Source: Vibrio lentus (GTDB taxonomy: Bacteria; Pseudomonadota; Gammaproteobacteria; Enterobacterales; Vibrionaceae). Taken from it: 64,000 nt of DNA. The stretch's first letter is position 1; each line of letters starts with the position of its first letter. The stretch lies in contig NZ_MCZK01000172.1 of NCBI RefSeq assembly GCF_002875945.1, positions 62,001 through 126,000 on the forward strand. Reading direction: 5' to 3'. Position numbers and translations under genes: made by a program. Shown in pieces: positions 39,822-49,035 of this stretch. The notes under the pieces are model-generated. The model ran no database searches, was not told the DNA's origin, and worked only from the letters and a program-made list of their open reading frames with translations.

Positions 39822-40550
39822 TTAACCTAGGAAAGCTTCTAGTTCTTCGCTACCACCGATGTGTTTGCCACCGATGAATACTTGAGGAACTGTTGTGCGA
39901 CCAGAGATTGCACGTAGGCTTACTGTTGTTGCGTCTTTACCTAGAACCACTTCTTCGTAGTTTAGACCTTTGTCGATTAGGTTTTGTTTCGCTTTCATAC
40001 AGAAAGGACAGCCTGGCTTAGTGAATACTGTGATTGACTCTTGCTCTTTGTGTTCAGGAGCAAGGTAGTTAAGCATAGTATCAGCATCAGAAACCTTGAA
40101 CGGGTCGCCTGGTACGTCTTCTTCGATGAACATTTTTTCTACCACGCCGTTTTTAACCAGCATGCTGTAGCGCCATGAACGCTTGCCGAAGCCGATGTCG
40201 TTCTTCTCAACTAGCATACCCATGCCGTCTGTGAAGTCACCGTTGCCATCTGGGATGAATGTGATTTTTTCAGCTTCTTGGTCAGCTTTCCATGCGTTCA
40301 TTACGAACGTGTCGTTTACAGAAACACAAAGGATGTCATCAACGCCGTTTTCTTTGAACACTGAGTGCAGTTCGTTGTAACGAGGTAGGTGGCTTGAAGA
40401 ACATGTTGGTGTAAACGCACCTGGTAGGCTGAATACGATAACTGTCTTGTCTTTGAATAGCTCTTCCGTCGTTACGTTAACCCATGCATCGCCTTGGCGA
40501 GTTGGGAATGTTACTTGAGGGATTGATTGACCTTCTTTAGATGCAAACAT
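39822..40550 (-). CDS. Peroxiredoxin-glutaredoxin hybrid (Prx5 type)
   Basis: Hydroperoxide reductase with its own electron donor domain. Residues 1-160 are a Prx5 domain with peroxidatic Cys50 in SLPGAFTPTCSSSHLPRY. Residues about 172-242 are a glutaredoxin with the dithiol site TKPGCPFCMKAKQNL (Cys181, Cys184) and the glutathione-binding TVPQVFIGGKHIGGSEEL. Electrons flow from glutathione through the glutaredoxin to the peroxidatic cysteine, as shown for the Haemophilus homologue. It is divergent from oxyR with an OxyR site between, so it is very likely OxyR-regulated. Confidence 0.95.
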   Translation of the reverse strand: MFASKEGQSIPQVTFPTRQGDAWVNVTTEELFKDKTVIVFSLPGAFTPTCSSSHLPRYNELHSVFKENGVDDILCVSVNDTFVMNAWKADQEAEKITFIPDGNGDFTDGMGMLVEKNDIGFGKRSWRYSMLVKNGVVEKMFIEEDVPGDPFKVSDADTMLNYLAPEHKEQESITVFTKPGCPFCMKAKQNLIDKGLNYEEVVLGKDATTVSLRAISGRTTVPQVFIGGKHIGGSEELEAFLG

Positions 40551-40662
40551 ATTGATTTCCTTAAATAGTATTTTTAATTTTGTTCTATCAGAGCTTAACG
40601 TTTTTCTTTGCTCTGTTTCGTTTCGTTGAGCCCATTATTAGATAAATCCTTTGATAGCTCTA

Positions 40663-40699
40663 ATCGTTTGATGTTATGGTTTTGATAGGTAAATTCTAT
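40663..40699. promoter_or_regulatory. OxyR binding site between the peroxiredoxin gene and oxyR
   Basis: Two 15-base units, ATCGTTTGATGTTAT and ATAGGTAAATTCTAT, are separated by 7 bases, the spacing of the OxyR consensus ATAGnTnnnAnCTAT-N7-ATAGnTnnnAnCTAT. The second differs at one position and the first at three. It lies 56 bases upstream of oxyR and 113 bases upstream of the peroxiredoxin gene. Confidence 0.75.
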
Positions 40700-40754
40700 C
40701 AAGAGCGTTTTATTGTAAAATGTCTCGATTAAGACTTTAGATAAGAGACTGATC

Positions 40755-41648
40755 ATGAACATTCGTGACTTTGAATATTTGGTGGCGCTCGCAGAGCATA
40801 AGCACTTTAGAAAAGCGGCAGAGGCGTGCTTCGTCAGTCAACCTACTTTGAGTGGGCAGATACGCAAACTCGAAGATGAAATCGGTCTTCAGTTAACCGA
40901 GCGTAGTCCAAGAAAGGTAATATTTACAGAATCAGGCTTACAACTTGTTGAGCAAGCCAAACGCATTCTCAACGAGGTGAAGACCTTTAAAGATATGGCG
41001 AGTGGACACGGTGAAGCGATGACGGGGCCAATGCACATTGGTTTTATCCCGACCGTTGGCCCATACATCTTGCCAAAAATCATTCCTCATCTGAAAGAGA
41101 GCTTTCCCGATCTTGAGCTTTACCTGCACGAAGCTCAGACTCATCAATTGGTGAGTCAGTTGGAAGATGGCAAACTCGATTGCTTGGTATTGGCTGCGGT
41201 TGATGAAACGGCGGCGTTCAAAGAAATTGATGTTTATGACGAGCCATTAAGTGTTGCTGTACCGTGCGGTCATGAGTGGGCTCAGCAGGACACTGTCGAT
41301 ATGCTGCAATTAAATGGACAAACCGTACTTGCACTAGGTGATGGTCACTGCTTACGAGACCAAGCCTTGGGCTTCTGTTTTGCTGCGGGTGCAAAAGATG
41401 ATGAACGTTTTAAAGCGACCAGCTTAGAAACGCTACGCAATATGGTCGCGGCAGGGGCGGGTATTACTTTATTACCTCAGCTATCGGTACCAAAAGAAAA
41501 GCAGAAAGATGGCGTGTGTTATGTGCCTGCAGTCAATCCAACGCCTTCACGTCGTATTGTTGTTGCTTATAGACCGGGCTCTCCGTTAAAAGGGCGCTTT
41601 GAGCAACTGGCTGAGGCTATCCGAACTCAATTAGATAAAGCTGTTTAG
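40755..41648 (+). CDS. oxyR: Hydrogen peroxide-responsive regulator OxyR
   Basis: LysR-family activator of peroxide defence. The 297 residues start with the helix-turn-helix (MNIRDFEYLVALAEHKHFRKAAEACFVSQPTLSGQIRKLEDE). The effector domain holds the redox switch in LALGDGHCLRDQALGFCFAAG: Cys199 and Cys208, numbered exactly as in E. coli. It is divergent from its likely target, the peroxiredoxin-glutaredoxin gene, and a bidirectional terminator separates it from mrcA. Confidence 0.96.
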   Translation: MNIRDFEYLVALAEHKHFRKAAEACFVSQPTLSGQIRKLEDEIGLQLTERSPRKVIFTESGLQLVEQAKRILNEVKTFKDMASGHGEAMTGPMHIGFIPTVGPYILPKIIPHLKESFPDLELYLHEAQTHQLVSQLEDGKLDCLVLAAVDETAAFKEIDVYDEPLSVAVPCGHEWAQQDTVDMLQLNGQTVLALGDGHCLRDQALGFCFAAGAKDDERFKATSLETLRNMVAAGAGITLLPQLSVPKEKQKDGVCYVPAVNPTPSRRIVVAYRPGSPLKGRFEQLAEAIRTQLDKAV

Positions 41649-41688
41649 CCATTTAATTTAAATCGTAGATAGATCGGATTATAGATAT

Positions 41689-41726
41689 AAAAAAGGGTTG
41701 ATATGAATGCATATCAACCCTTTTTT
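41689..41726. terminator. Bidirectional terminator between oxyR and mrcA
   Basis: AAAAGGGTTGATATG and CATATCAACCCTTTT form a 15-bp perfect stem with a 4-base loop, with A and T runs on either side. Confidence 0.95.
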
Positions 41727-41743
41727 GTTGGTTCAGCTGTCGA

Positions 41744-44302
41744 TTAGAACAGCTCTTCTACCGCTTCGCCTGATGACGTTGAGTAGATGTCGTCATTGAA
41801 ACGTTCAGTGATGTACTCGGTTGGCTCAGTGCCTTTCTCGAAGTACTCGAACATTGATGAGCTATCGAATTTGTTGGTCAGCAAGCCAGTTTCACGGTCG
41901 ATACGAACTCGGACGATGTTTTCTGGCAGTTCTTTACGCTGTGCAGGGACACCTGCTAACGCCGTTCCCATGAAATCAACCCATGCAGGTTCTGCTGTTT
42001 TCGCGCCAGCTTCTGCACCAGTAATCTGGTTCTTACCAAGGTTAGAGTTCGCTTTAGTGCGACCTAGGTTACGGTTGTGGTTATCAAAACCAACCCATAC
42101 CGTTGCAACCATGCCAGGGCCGTAGCCGCTGTACCAAGTATCTTTCGAATCATTGGTTGTACCGGTTTTGCCGCCAATGTCACGACGCTTCAACGGTTGA
42201 GCTCGCCAGCCTGTACCATTCCAACCTGTACCTTGGCTCCAGTCACCGCCACCCCAAATGTTGCTGTACATCATTTCACGAACAAGGAATGCGTTTTGTG
42301 CAGAGATAACCTGAGGTGCGTATTGCACCTTAGCGTCAACATCATGTTCAGCAAACTCGTCTGCCATTGGGTCAGTGGTGATTTGCTCTTGGCAATCATC
42401 TTTACACACCACTTTTGGCGTTGCTTCAAATTCAGTCTCACCAAATGGTGTATCAATGTGGCTGATGTAGAAAGGTTCAACGTAGTAACCGCCATTAGCG
42501 AATACTGAGTAACCTTGCGCTACCTTCATTGGCGTTAAGCTACCCGCACCTAGAGCAATGGTTTCAGAGCGAGGTACTTCGTCAATATCAAAGCCAAAGC
42601 GTGTTAGGTAGTTACGTGTGTCATCTAAGCCCACTTCACGCAGTACGCGCACGGCCATTACGTTTTTAGATTGAGCTAAGCCAATACGTAAACGAGTTGG
42701 ACCCACGTAAGTCGGTGGTGAGTTCTTTGGTCGCCATGCTGTACCTTGGCTCTTATCCCATTGGTTGATAGGCGCATCGTTGATCAGTGATGCCAACGTT
42801 AGGCCTTTATCAATCGCCGCTGAGTAGATAAATGGTTTGATACCCGAACCAACCTGACGAATAGATTGCGTCGCGCGGTTGAATTTGTTGTGAACAAAGT
42901 TAAAGCCACCCACCATCGACAGTACTGCGCCGTTGTTCGGGTTCATTGCAACAAAAGCTGTGTTCGCATTGGGTACTTGGCTTAGTCGCCATACAACCGG
43001 TGTTTCAGTTTCCGTCGTTGCTTCTTCTGTTGGCTCTTCAGAGACTTCGTCACCGGTTACCGCTTCATGGCGAACCCAGATCTGTTCACCAACCGCCAGA
43101 ATCTCTTTTGCTTGAGATGGGGCAGGGCCTTGGCGATTATCCGTTAGGAATTTACGCGCCCAGTTCATGCCTTGCCATTCGATAGAGCCTTCGCCTTGGT
43201 TCTTAACCCAAATCTGTGCACTTTTCGAATCAACGTCCGTCACAACGGCAGGGACAAGGTCACCGTAGGTTGGTTGAGACTTAAGGTGCTTAACGATTTG
43301 TTCATGATCCCAAGCTGATTGCTCGGTTTGCCACAATACTTTTTCAGCACCACGGTAGCCGTGACGTTCATCGTAGCCAAGTAGGTTTTTAATCGCGGCT
43401 TGGTTAGCGGCTTTTTGCAGTTTTGAATCAACGGTCGTGTAGACCTTCATGCCTGACGTATAAGCAGCTTCGCCGTAGCGTTCCACCATCCAAGCACGTG
43501 CCACTTCAGCAACATACGGCGCACTGAGTTCAATCTCAGCACCGTGGTATTTGGATATAAGTACTTCATTACGCGCTTCATCGTACTCTTCTTGAGTGAT
43601 GTATTGTTCGTCTAACATACGACGTAATACCACGTTACGACGGTTTGTCGCGCGCTCAAGAGAGTAGATAGGGTTCATGGTTGATGGTGCTTTTGGCATA
43701 CCAGCAAGCGTAGCGATTTCACTCAGAGTCAGTTCAGGGAGGTTTTTACCAAAGTAAACGCGTGCAGCAGCGCCAAAACCATATGAACGGTGGCCTAGGA
43801 AGATCTTGTTTACGTACAGCTCCATGATCTCTTCTTTGCTAAGCAATTGTTCAATGTGGATCGCAATGAAGATCTCTTTGATCTTACGCATAATCTTTTT
43901 CTCATTAGATAAGAAGAAGTTACGCGCTAGTTGCTGAGTAATAGTACTCGCACCTTGCTTTGCAGATCCTGACATCGCAACCACGATCGCAGCACGAGTA
44001 ATACCAATTGGGTCAATACCTGGGTGCTCGTAGAAACGACTGTCTTCGGTAGCAATTAATGCTTCAACCAGGTGGCGAGGAATCTCGTCATAAGTCACTG
44101 GGTTGCGACGCTTTTCACCAAATTGAGAGATCAATTTTCCGTCTTGACTGAAGACTTGCATCGGGGTTTGGAGTTCTACGTCACGCAAAGTGGCAACATC
44201 AGGCAACTCTGGTTTTACGTAATAATAAAACCCGAAAATTGTACTGACTCCAAGAATCATGCAAATCAATGTAAATATGAATAATCGCTTTATGAACTTC
44301 AC
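41744..44302 (-). CDS. mrcA: Penicillin-binding protein 1A
   Basis: Bifunctional peptidoglycan synthase anchored in the inner membrane. The 852 residues comprise an N-terminal membrane helix (LFIFTLICMILGVSTIFGFYYYV), a family 51 glycosyltransferase domain with the catalytic Glu in ATEDSRFYEHPGID and the GASTITQQLARNFFLS motif, an inserted OB-like domain, and a transpeptidase domain. The transpeptidase has the acyl serine in GSGIKPFIYSAAID (SxxK), AQSKNVMAVR (SxN) and IGGKTGTTNDSKD (KTG). It is divergent from pilM, the same order as E. coli mrcA beside the hof/pil and aroKB genes. Confidence 0.97.
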   Translation of the reverse strand: MKFIKRLFIFTLICMILGVSTIFGFYYYVKPELPDVATLRDVELQTPMQVFSQDGKLISQFGEKRRNPVTYDEIPRHLVEALIATEDSRFYEHPGIDPIGITRAAIVVAMSGSAKQGASTITQQLARNFFLSNEKKIMRKIKEIFIAIHIEQLLSKEEIMELYVNKIFLGHRSYGFGAAARVYFGKNLPELTLSEIATLAGMPKAPSTMNPIYSLERATNRRNVVLRRMLDEQYITQEEYDEARNEVLISKYHGAEIELSAPYVAEVARAWMVERYGEAAYTSGMKVYTTVDSKLQKAANQAAIKNLLGYDERHGYRGAEKVLWQTEQSAWDHEQIVKHLKSQPTYGDLVPAVVTDVDSKSAQIWVKNQGEGSIEWQGMNWARKFLTDNRQGPAPSQAKEILAVGEQIWVRHEAVTGDEVSEEPTEEATTETETPVVWRLSQVPNANTAFVAMNPNNGAVLSMVGGFNFVHNKFNRATQSIRQVGSGIKPFIYSAAIDKGLTLASLINDAPINQWDKSQGTAWRPKNSPPTYVGPTRLRIGLAQSKNVMAVRVLREVGLDDTRNYLTRFGFDIDEVPRSETIALGAGSLTPMKVAQGYSVFANGGYYVEPFYISHIDTPFGETEFEATPKVVCKDDCQEQITTDPMADEFAEHDVDAKVQYAPQVISAQNAFLVREMMYSNIWGGGDWSQGTGWNGTGWRAQPLKRRDIGGKTGTTNDSKDTWYSGYGPGMVATVWVGFDNHNRNLGRTKANSNLGKNQITGAEAGAKTAEPAWVDFMGTALAGVPAQRKELPENIVRVRIDRETGLLTNKFDSSSMFEYFEKGTEPTEYITERFNDDIYSTSSGEAVEELF

Positions 44303-44453
44303 CGGATAATCCCTGATTAGTTAAGGCTGATAAGCAGCAAACCCTTGTACTCTAGGTTAAAAACTTAGCTTTCGTTTATTAACGCTTATTTAACTAATAA
44401 TCACAACCCCTAGATAATCAACGAAATGCTTGGCACTTCAGGAGCTAGGTCAC

Positions 44454-45479
44454 ATGGGTTCATCATTAATTACAGGTATAGATATAAATCATCACAGCAT
44501 CAAAGCTGTGGTCCTAAAACCCGTTGGGGAGTTGTATGCCTTAGTGGGATACAAAGAGCTGCCGATTTCGGACGACATTTTTACAGCTAACCATACTCTG
44601 GAGTATCAGAAAACTGTTAAGAAACTCAAAGAACTTAGGAAAGGTCTGCCTTTTGGCTGTCGCAACGTCGCCATTTCGGTACCTGATAACACGGTGATCA
44701 GCAAAGTACTGCAAATAGAGAGTGAATTAGAAGACAGAGAAAAAGAGTTTTCGATCTATCAAACCTTTGCTCACCAATCTCCCTTTCCTGTTGAGGAGCT
44801 GAGTTTAGATTTTGTAAAGCTGGAAGACAAACGATTTGGTAAAGGATCGACAAGCAGTTATCAGGTGTACGCCACTCGCAAAGAGGTGGTGGAGAGTCGG
44901 GCGGATGCTTTAAATAAAGCCGGTTTTAAACCTGTCGTCGTCGACACCCAAGCACATGGCCTGCTCAATATTTGGCAGCTAGCTTCTCGACTGTACCCAG
45001 AAAAAAAGAATTGGCTATTGGTCGATATCGGAATCGATCAAACCTCGCTCGGGGTTATCCCGCAGGATTCGGCACCTTTCTATAAAGACATCGCTTTTGG
45101 TACTCAAGATCTTCGCGCTGCTGACAACTCGAGTGATATAGAGGGCGTGTTCGGCACGGCTGAGGATACCCATCGGTTTATTGTTAATTTGATCGAAAAG
45201 CTGAAGCGTCAGTTGCAACTCTACTCCTCAGTGAATGCGCTTCAGCCGATATCTGGGATTTGGTTGATGGGCGAGGGAGCCAGTACGCCAATGCTGACGG
45301 AAGAGTTACAAAGACATTTTCAGTTAAGTTGTGAATCGCTGAATCCTTTGTCGTTGTTTGAAAATAAGATCGCCAAGAAACGTCGTTTACCCATGGACTG
45401 GCAACACTTTGGGATTGCCGCGGGTATGGCGATGAGCGGACTCAAATGGCAAGGAGGAAAGCATGTTGCATCAAATTAA
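44454..45479 (+). CDS. pilM: Type IV pilus assembly protein PilM
   Basis: Actin-like cytoplasmic ATPase that anchors the pilus inner-membrane platform by binding the N-terminus of PilN. The 341 residues from MGSSLITGIDINHHSIKAVVLKPVGELYAL show the first phosphate loop (GIDINHHSIKAVV), VAISVPDNTVISKVLQI, the second phosphate loop (WLLVDIGIDQTSLGVI) and GIWLMGEGASTPMLTEEL. An AGGAG site supports this ATG over the upstream TTG. It is first in pilMNOPQ and overlaps pilN by 17 bases. Confidence 0.92.
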   Translation: MGSSLITGIDINHHSIKAVVLKPVGELYALVGYKELPISDDIFTANHTLEYQKTVKKLKELRKGLPFGCRNVAISVPDNTVISKVLQIESELEDREKEFSIYQTFAHQSPFPVEELSLDFVKLEDKRFGKGSTSSYQVYATRKEVVESRADALNKAGFKPVVVDTQAHGLLNIWQLASRLYPEKKNWLLVDIGIDQTSLGVIPQDSAPFYKDIAFGTQDLRAADNSSDIEGVFGTAEDTHRFIVNLIEKLKRQLQLYSSVNALQPISGIWLMGEGASTPMLTEELQRHFQLSCESLNPLSLFENKIAKKRRLPMDWQHFGIAAGMAMSGLKWQGGKHVASN

Positions 45480-46077
45480 CCTGCTGCCTTGGCGCGATGA
45501 GATTCGAGCTCAGCATAAGAAGCGTTTTATCCATCTCATAGTACTCGGAGGCATTCTTGCGCTTGCAGGGCAATGGGCCGTTGGTACCTATTTTCATGAC
45601 CAACAAGACAAGCAGCAAGCTCGTCTTACTTACCTAAAGCAATACATAGCCCAGCTCGACCGACAAATCCAATCACTGAAAGTCGCGGAGCAAGAACATA
45701 AAGCGATCCTGACTCGGCTCGACGTCGTGGAATCCTTACAGCTTGGTCGTAACAAGACCACCGACTTTATGAACCTGATGCCAGAGCTGATTCCTGAGGG
45801 TGTCTATGTCGACAAGATAAAGATGAATGGTCAAGAGATTGAAATGTCGGGCATCAGCGACAGCACCGCTCGCCTTGCCACTATGTTGGATAATTTAGAG
45901 CGATCCGAGTCACTTGAAAGTGTCGAGATGCATTCTATTGTTCATAACCGCAAGCGCTTCAATAAGGAGTTCCAGACCTTCAAGGTCTCTTTTGTGTTCA
46001 GCCCTGTTTCTTTAGACAACACAACCGCAGAGAGCACAACCGCGAAGATAAAAGCGAAGGGGACGAACCATGGCTAG
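45463..46077 (+). CDS. pilN: Type IV pilus assembly protein PilN
   Basis: Bitopic inner-membrane protein of 204 residues. The cytoplasmic N-terminus MLHQINLLPWRDE is the conserved INLLPWR motif that docks in PilM. A membrane helix follows at about 23-40 (FIHLIVLGGILALAGQWAVG), then a coiled coil and a ferredoxin-like periplasmic domain (LIPEGVYVDKIKMNGQEIEMSG). It forms heterodimers with PilO. The gene overlaps both neighbours and has a GGAGG ribosome site inside pilM. Confidence 0.92.
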   Translation: MLHQINLLPWRDEIRAQHKKRFIHLIVLGGILALAGQWAVGTYFHDQQDKQQARLTYLKQYIAQLDRQIQSLKVAEQEHKAILTRLDVVESLQLGRNKTTDFMNLMPELIPEGVYVDKIKMNGQEIEMSGISDSTARLATMLDNLERSESLESVEMHSIVHNRKRFNKEFQTFKVSFVFSPVSLDNTTAESTTAKIKAKGTNHG

Positions 46078-46681
46078 TTTTCAAAATATGGTCAGTTTGC
46101 AAGACCTTGATGTCGATGAGATTACTGAATGGCCGTTACTGCCTCAATTGGCGGTGGTTCTGTTACTGATGATATTGATTCAGGGCGTTGGCGTTTGGCT
46201 TTACATCATGCCAATGGATGATGAACTGCAACAATTGAAGCAGCAAGAGCAGACCTTGAAAGCCACTTTAAGGATAAAAGCCAATAAGGTCGCCGCTCTA
46301 CCGAAACTTCAGAGCCAGTTGGATGAACTGACTAGTCGCTACGATTATCTGTTAGAGCAATTACCCGTGCAAAAAGAGCTCGCCAGTATGTTGGCTTCCG
46401 TCAATGAGCTTGGTTTGGATAATGCGTTGACCTTTACTCGAATTGATTGGGGACAAAAGCAGAACAAAGAGTTTCTTTATCGCTTACCGCTCAATATCGA
46501 GCTAACCGGTGATTACCACGAGATTGGTGACTTCTCGGCTGCCATCGCCAAGCTACCGCGCATCATCAGCTTTGATGATGTGAATTGGCAGCGAGTCAGC
46601 CAAGAAAGCAGCACATTGCACTTCCGAGTTCGTGCTTATACCTACCAGTTTAAACCGGAGGTAGATGATGAAATCCAATAG
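46070..46681 (+). CDS. pilO: Type IV pilus assembly protein PilO
   Basis: Inner-membrane partner of PilN, 203 residues. A short cytoplasmic tail (MASFQNMVSLQDLDVDEITEWPLLPQ) is followed by a membrane helix at about 27-46 (LAVVLLLMILIQGVGVWLYI), a periplasmic coiled coil (DDELQQLKQQEQTLKATLRIKANKV) and a globular ferredoxin-like domain ending in YTYQFKPEVDDEIQ. It overlaps pilN by 8 bases and pilP by 14, which suggests translational coupling. Confidence 0.92.
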   Translation: MASFQNMVSLQDLDVDEITEWPLLPQLAVVLLLMILIQGVGVWLYIMPMDDELQQLKQQEQTLKATLRIKANKVAALPKLQSQLDELTSRYDYLLEQLPVQKELASMLASVNELGLDNALTFTRIDWGQKQNKEFLYRLPLNIELTGDYHEIGDFSAAIAKLPRIISFDDVNWQRVSQESSTLHFRVRAYTYQFKPEVDDEIQ

Positions 46682-47186
46682 AGCGTTGTATTCAACCTTG
46701 TTACTGCTCGCGCTGACGGGCTGTAAAGCCAATCAAGATTCGTTAGAAGATTTTGTGGTGCAAGTTGAAGCCAAAGCAAAAAAAGAGGTTGAGCAACTTG
46801 TCCCAGCAACGGAATTTACAGCCGCTAACTATCAGCGGAGAGCATTTCGTCCCCCCTTTGAACTTCCCAAAGAAGCCATTGTGCAAAACCAACCTCTGGT
46901 TAAGAAAGACTGTTGGCAACCGAGCGCACGCTCTCGCAATGGCAAGCTAGAGAAGTACCCGCTGAGTAAGCTGCGTTTAAGAGGCGTGATGGGTAGTGGC
47001 TCAAGTGTGTTTGGTTTAGTGCAAACACCAAGGGGCAACGTGGTGAATGTGAAGAAGGGCCAGTTTATCGGCCTCAACAATGGCCGAGTGACTAAGGTGA
47101 CGAGCCAGTACGTTCAGATTAATGAAACTCTTCCAGATGGCTTAGGTTGTTGGCATAAGCGCAACGTTAGGCTGGATCTGAAGTAA
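46668..47186 (+). CDS. pilP: Type IV pilus assembly lipoprotein PilP
   Basis: Inner-membrane lipoprotein that links PilNO to the secretin PilQ. The signal peptide MKSNRALYSTLLLLALTGC ends in a lipobox (LTGC). An unstructured Lys- and Glu-rich stretch follows, then the PilP beta-sandwich domain (KYPLSKLRLRGVMGSGSSVFGLVQTPRGNVVNVKKGQFIGLNNG). The GGAGG site lies six bases ahead of this ATG; the ATG three bases upstream (46665) is possible. Protein length is 172 residues, normal for the family. Confidence 0.9.
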   Translation: MKSNRALYSTLLLLALTGCKANQDSLEDFVVQVEAKAKKEVEQLVPATEFTAANYQRRAFRPPFELPKEAIVQNQPLVKKDCWQPSARSRNGKLEKYPLSKLRLRGVMGSGSSVFGLVQTPRGNVVNVKKGQFIGLNNGRVTKVTSQYVQINETLPDGLGCWHKRNVRLDLK

Positions 47187-47221
47187 ACCAATACCACACG
47201 ATGTGGATATGAGATGTAACT

Positions 47222-48940
47222 ATGATTAAAGGAATAAGCGAGATAATGAACAAAGGGCTACAGGGTGCACTGCTGTCTATAATGTTGTTTTTTAGCGTGA
47301 TGAGTTACGCAGAGACATCACCCAATAATTTGGACAACATCGATTTCAGGGTCAACAAGAACAAAGATGCGGTCATCATTATTGAATTGGCAACCAGCAC
47401 TGCGGTGGTCGATGTTCAAAGAGTTCAAGAAGGGCTGAGCATTGAACTGCTCAATACTAAGGTTGATGACGACAAGCTCTATTTGTTAGATGTAAAAGAC
47501 TTTGCCACCTTAGTTGAAGGGGTTGAGGTCTTCAGAGAAACGCCGAGTACCCGACTGTTAGCCACGATCGCCGATGATTACCAATACGAGTACAACCTGA
47601 AAGGCCGTTTTATCGAGGTCATCGTGAGTAAGCCGCTGTTTAAAGAGAGCGCCGCTGAGAAGAGTGTGTTGGAGAAAGAGGGCAAACTCATCTCAATTAA
47701 CTTCCAAGACATTCCTGTTCGTAATGTTCTTCAGCTCATTGCCGACTACAACGATTTCAACCTCGTGGTGTCTGATTCGGTTTCAGGGAATCTCACTTTG
47801 CGGTTAGATGGCGTACCTTGGCAGCAAGTTCTCGACATTATCTTGCAAGTTAAAGGCTTGGATAAACGTGTTGATGGTAACGTCATCTTGGTTGCGCCAA
47901 AAGCTGAACTTGACCTTCGAGAACAGCAAGCCTTAGAAAAATCTCGTTTGGAAGAAGAGTTGGGCGAGCTTAAATCGGAAATCATCAAGATTAACTTTGC
48001 TAAAGCGACCGACATCGCCGATATGATTGGTGGGGAAGGGGCGGTGAGTATGCTGTCTGACCGCGGCTCGATTACCATTGATGAGAGAACCAACTCACTG
48101 CTCATTCGTGAATTGGAAGAAAACATTGCGGTGATACGAGGCATCATTGAATCGCTAGACATTCCCGTGAAGCAAGTACAGATAGAAGCGCGTATTGTCA
48201 CTGTGACCGAGGGTAACCTTGATGAGCTTGGGGTGCGCTGGGGCGTTTCTTCGACCAACGGAAGCTTCAAAGTCGGCGGCTCGATAGAAGGTAACCATCC
48301 ATCACAAATTGCGCCGTATGACGATAATGGAGGGGGTAGTGCGATTGACGATTACCTCAACGTTAATCTAGGGGCGACATCGCCTAATGCATCAAGCATT
48401 GCGTTTCAGGTGGCCAAGCTGGGTTCAGATACCTTGCTTGATCTTGAATTGTCGGCGCTGCAACAAGAATCAAAAGCTGAGATTATTTCTAGCCCACGCT
48501 TAATCACCACCAATAAAAAGCCCGCTTACATTGAGCAAGGTACTGAAATCCCTTACTTAGAATCCTCTTCCAGTGGTGCAACTTCGGTCGCATTTAAAAA
48601 AGCGGTCTTGAGTCTTAAGGTCACACCGCAGATAACCCCTGATAATCGTCTGGTATTAGATTTGAGTGTCACTCAGGACAGACCGGGGCAGGTTGTGAAA
48701 ACAGGAACCGGTGAGGCTGTGGCAATCGATACTCAAAGAATTGGAACGCAAGTACTTGTTAATAATGGTGAAACTGTTGTTCTTGGTGGGATATTTCAAC
48801 ACAGTGTTAGCAGCACAGTCGACAAAGTTCCTCTGTTGGGAGACCTGCCAGTTTTGGGGGCATTGTTCCGTCGCAGCTATGAAAATGTGGGTAAAAGTGA
48901 ACTACTTATTTTTGTTACACCCAAAGTTGTGATTCAGTAA
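47222..48940 (+). CDS. pilQ: Type IV pilus secretin PilQ
   Basis: Outer-membrane channel for pilus extrusion and DNA uptake. The 572 residues have a signal peptide (about 1-37, hydrophobic LQGALLSIMLFFSVMSYA), a single AMIN-like domain (to about 140), an STN/N0 domain (ISINFQDIPVRNVLQLIADYNDFNLVVSDSV), an N1 domain, and the secretin core from about 320 (VQIEARIVTVTEGNLDELGVRWG to VPLLGDLPVLGALFRRS and LLIFVTPKVV). It is shorter than the Pseudomonas protein, which has two AMIN domains. Start uncertain: an ATG at 47246 is also possible. It is last in the pil operon. Confidence 0.94.
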   Translation: MIKGISEIMNKGLQGALLSIMLFFSVMSYAETSPNNLDNIDFRVNKNKDAVIIIELATSTAVVDVQRVQEGLSIELLNTKVDDDKLYLLDVKDFATLVEGVEVFRETPSTRLLATIADDYQYEYNLKGRFIEVIVSKPLFKESAAEKSVLEKEGKLISINFQDIPVRNVLQLIADYNDFNLVVSDSVSGNLTLRLDGVPWQQVLDIILQVKGLDKRVDGNVILVAPKAELDLREQQALEKSRLEEELGELKSEIIKINFAKATDIADMIGGEGAVSMLSDRGSITIDERTNSLLIRELEENIAVIRGIIESLDIPVKQVQIEARIVTVTEGNLDELGVRWGVSSTNGSFKVGGSIEGNHPSQIAPYDDNGGGSAIDDYLNVNLGATSPNASSIAFQVAKLGSDTLLDLELSALQQESKAEIISSPRLITTNKKPAYIEQGTEIPYLESSSSGATSVAFKKAVLSLKVTPQITPDNRLVLDLSVTQDRPGQVVKTGTGEAVAIDTQRIGTQVLVNNGETVVLGGIFQHSVSSTVDKVPLLGDLPVLGALFRRSYENVGKSELLIFVTPKVVIQ

Positions 48941-48972
48941 TGAACAATTAGATTAAAAATAAAGTTGCATTA

Positions 48973-49035
48973 GTGGCACCTAACCTTGATAATTTCGGGT
49001 CTTATCACGAATTATCTGTGAGGAATCGGTGCCAC
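48973..49035 (+). promoter_or_regulatory. Long-range inverted repeat in the aroK leader
   Basis: GTGGCACC at 48973-48980 is exactly complementary to GGTGCCAC at 49028-49035, enclosing 47 bases. It lies in the 176-base gap between pilQ and aroK. No T-run follows. It could frame a leader RNA structure or an operator pair. Confidence 0.45.

Noticed and set aside
42077..42508. A 143-codon plus-strand frame inside mrcA
   Set aside because: It is antisense to well-conserved transpeptidase coding sequence, has an atypical cysteine- and histidine-rich translation, and matches no family I know.
47746..48270. A 174-codon minus-strand frame inside pilQ
   Set aside because: Its serine-rich translation is the usual result of reading a real gene backwards; pilQ explains the sequence.
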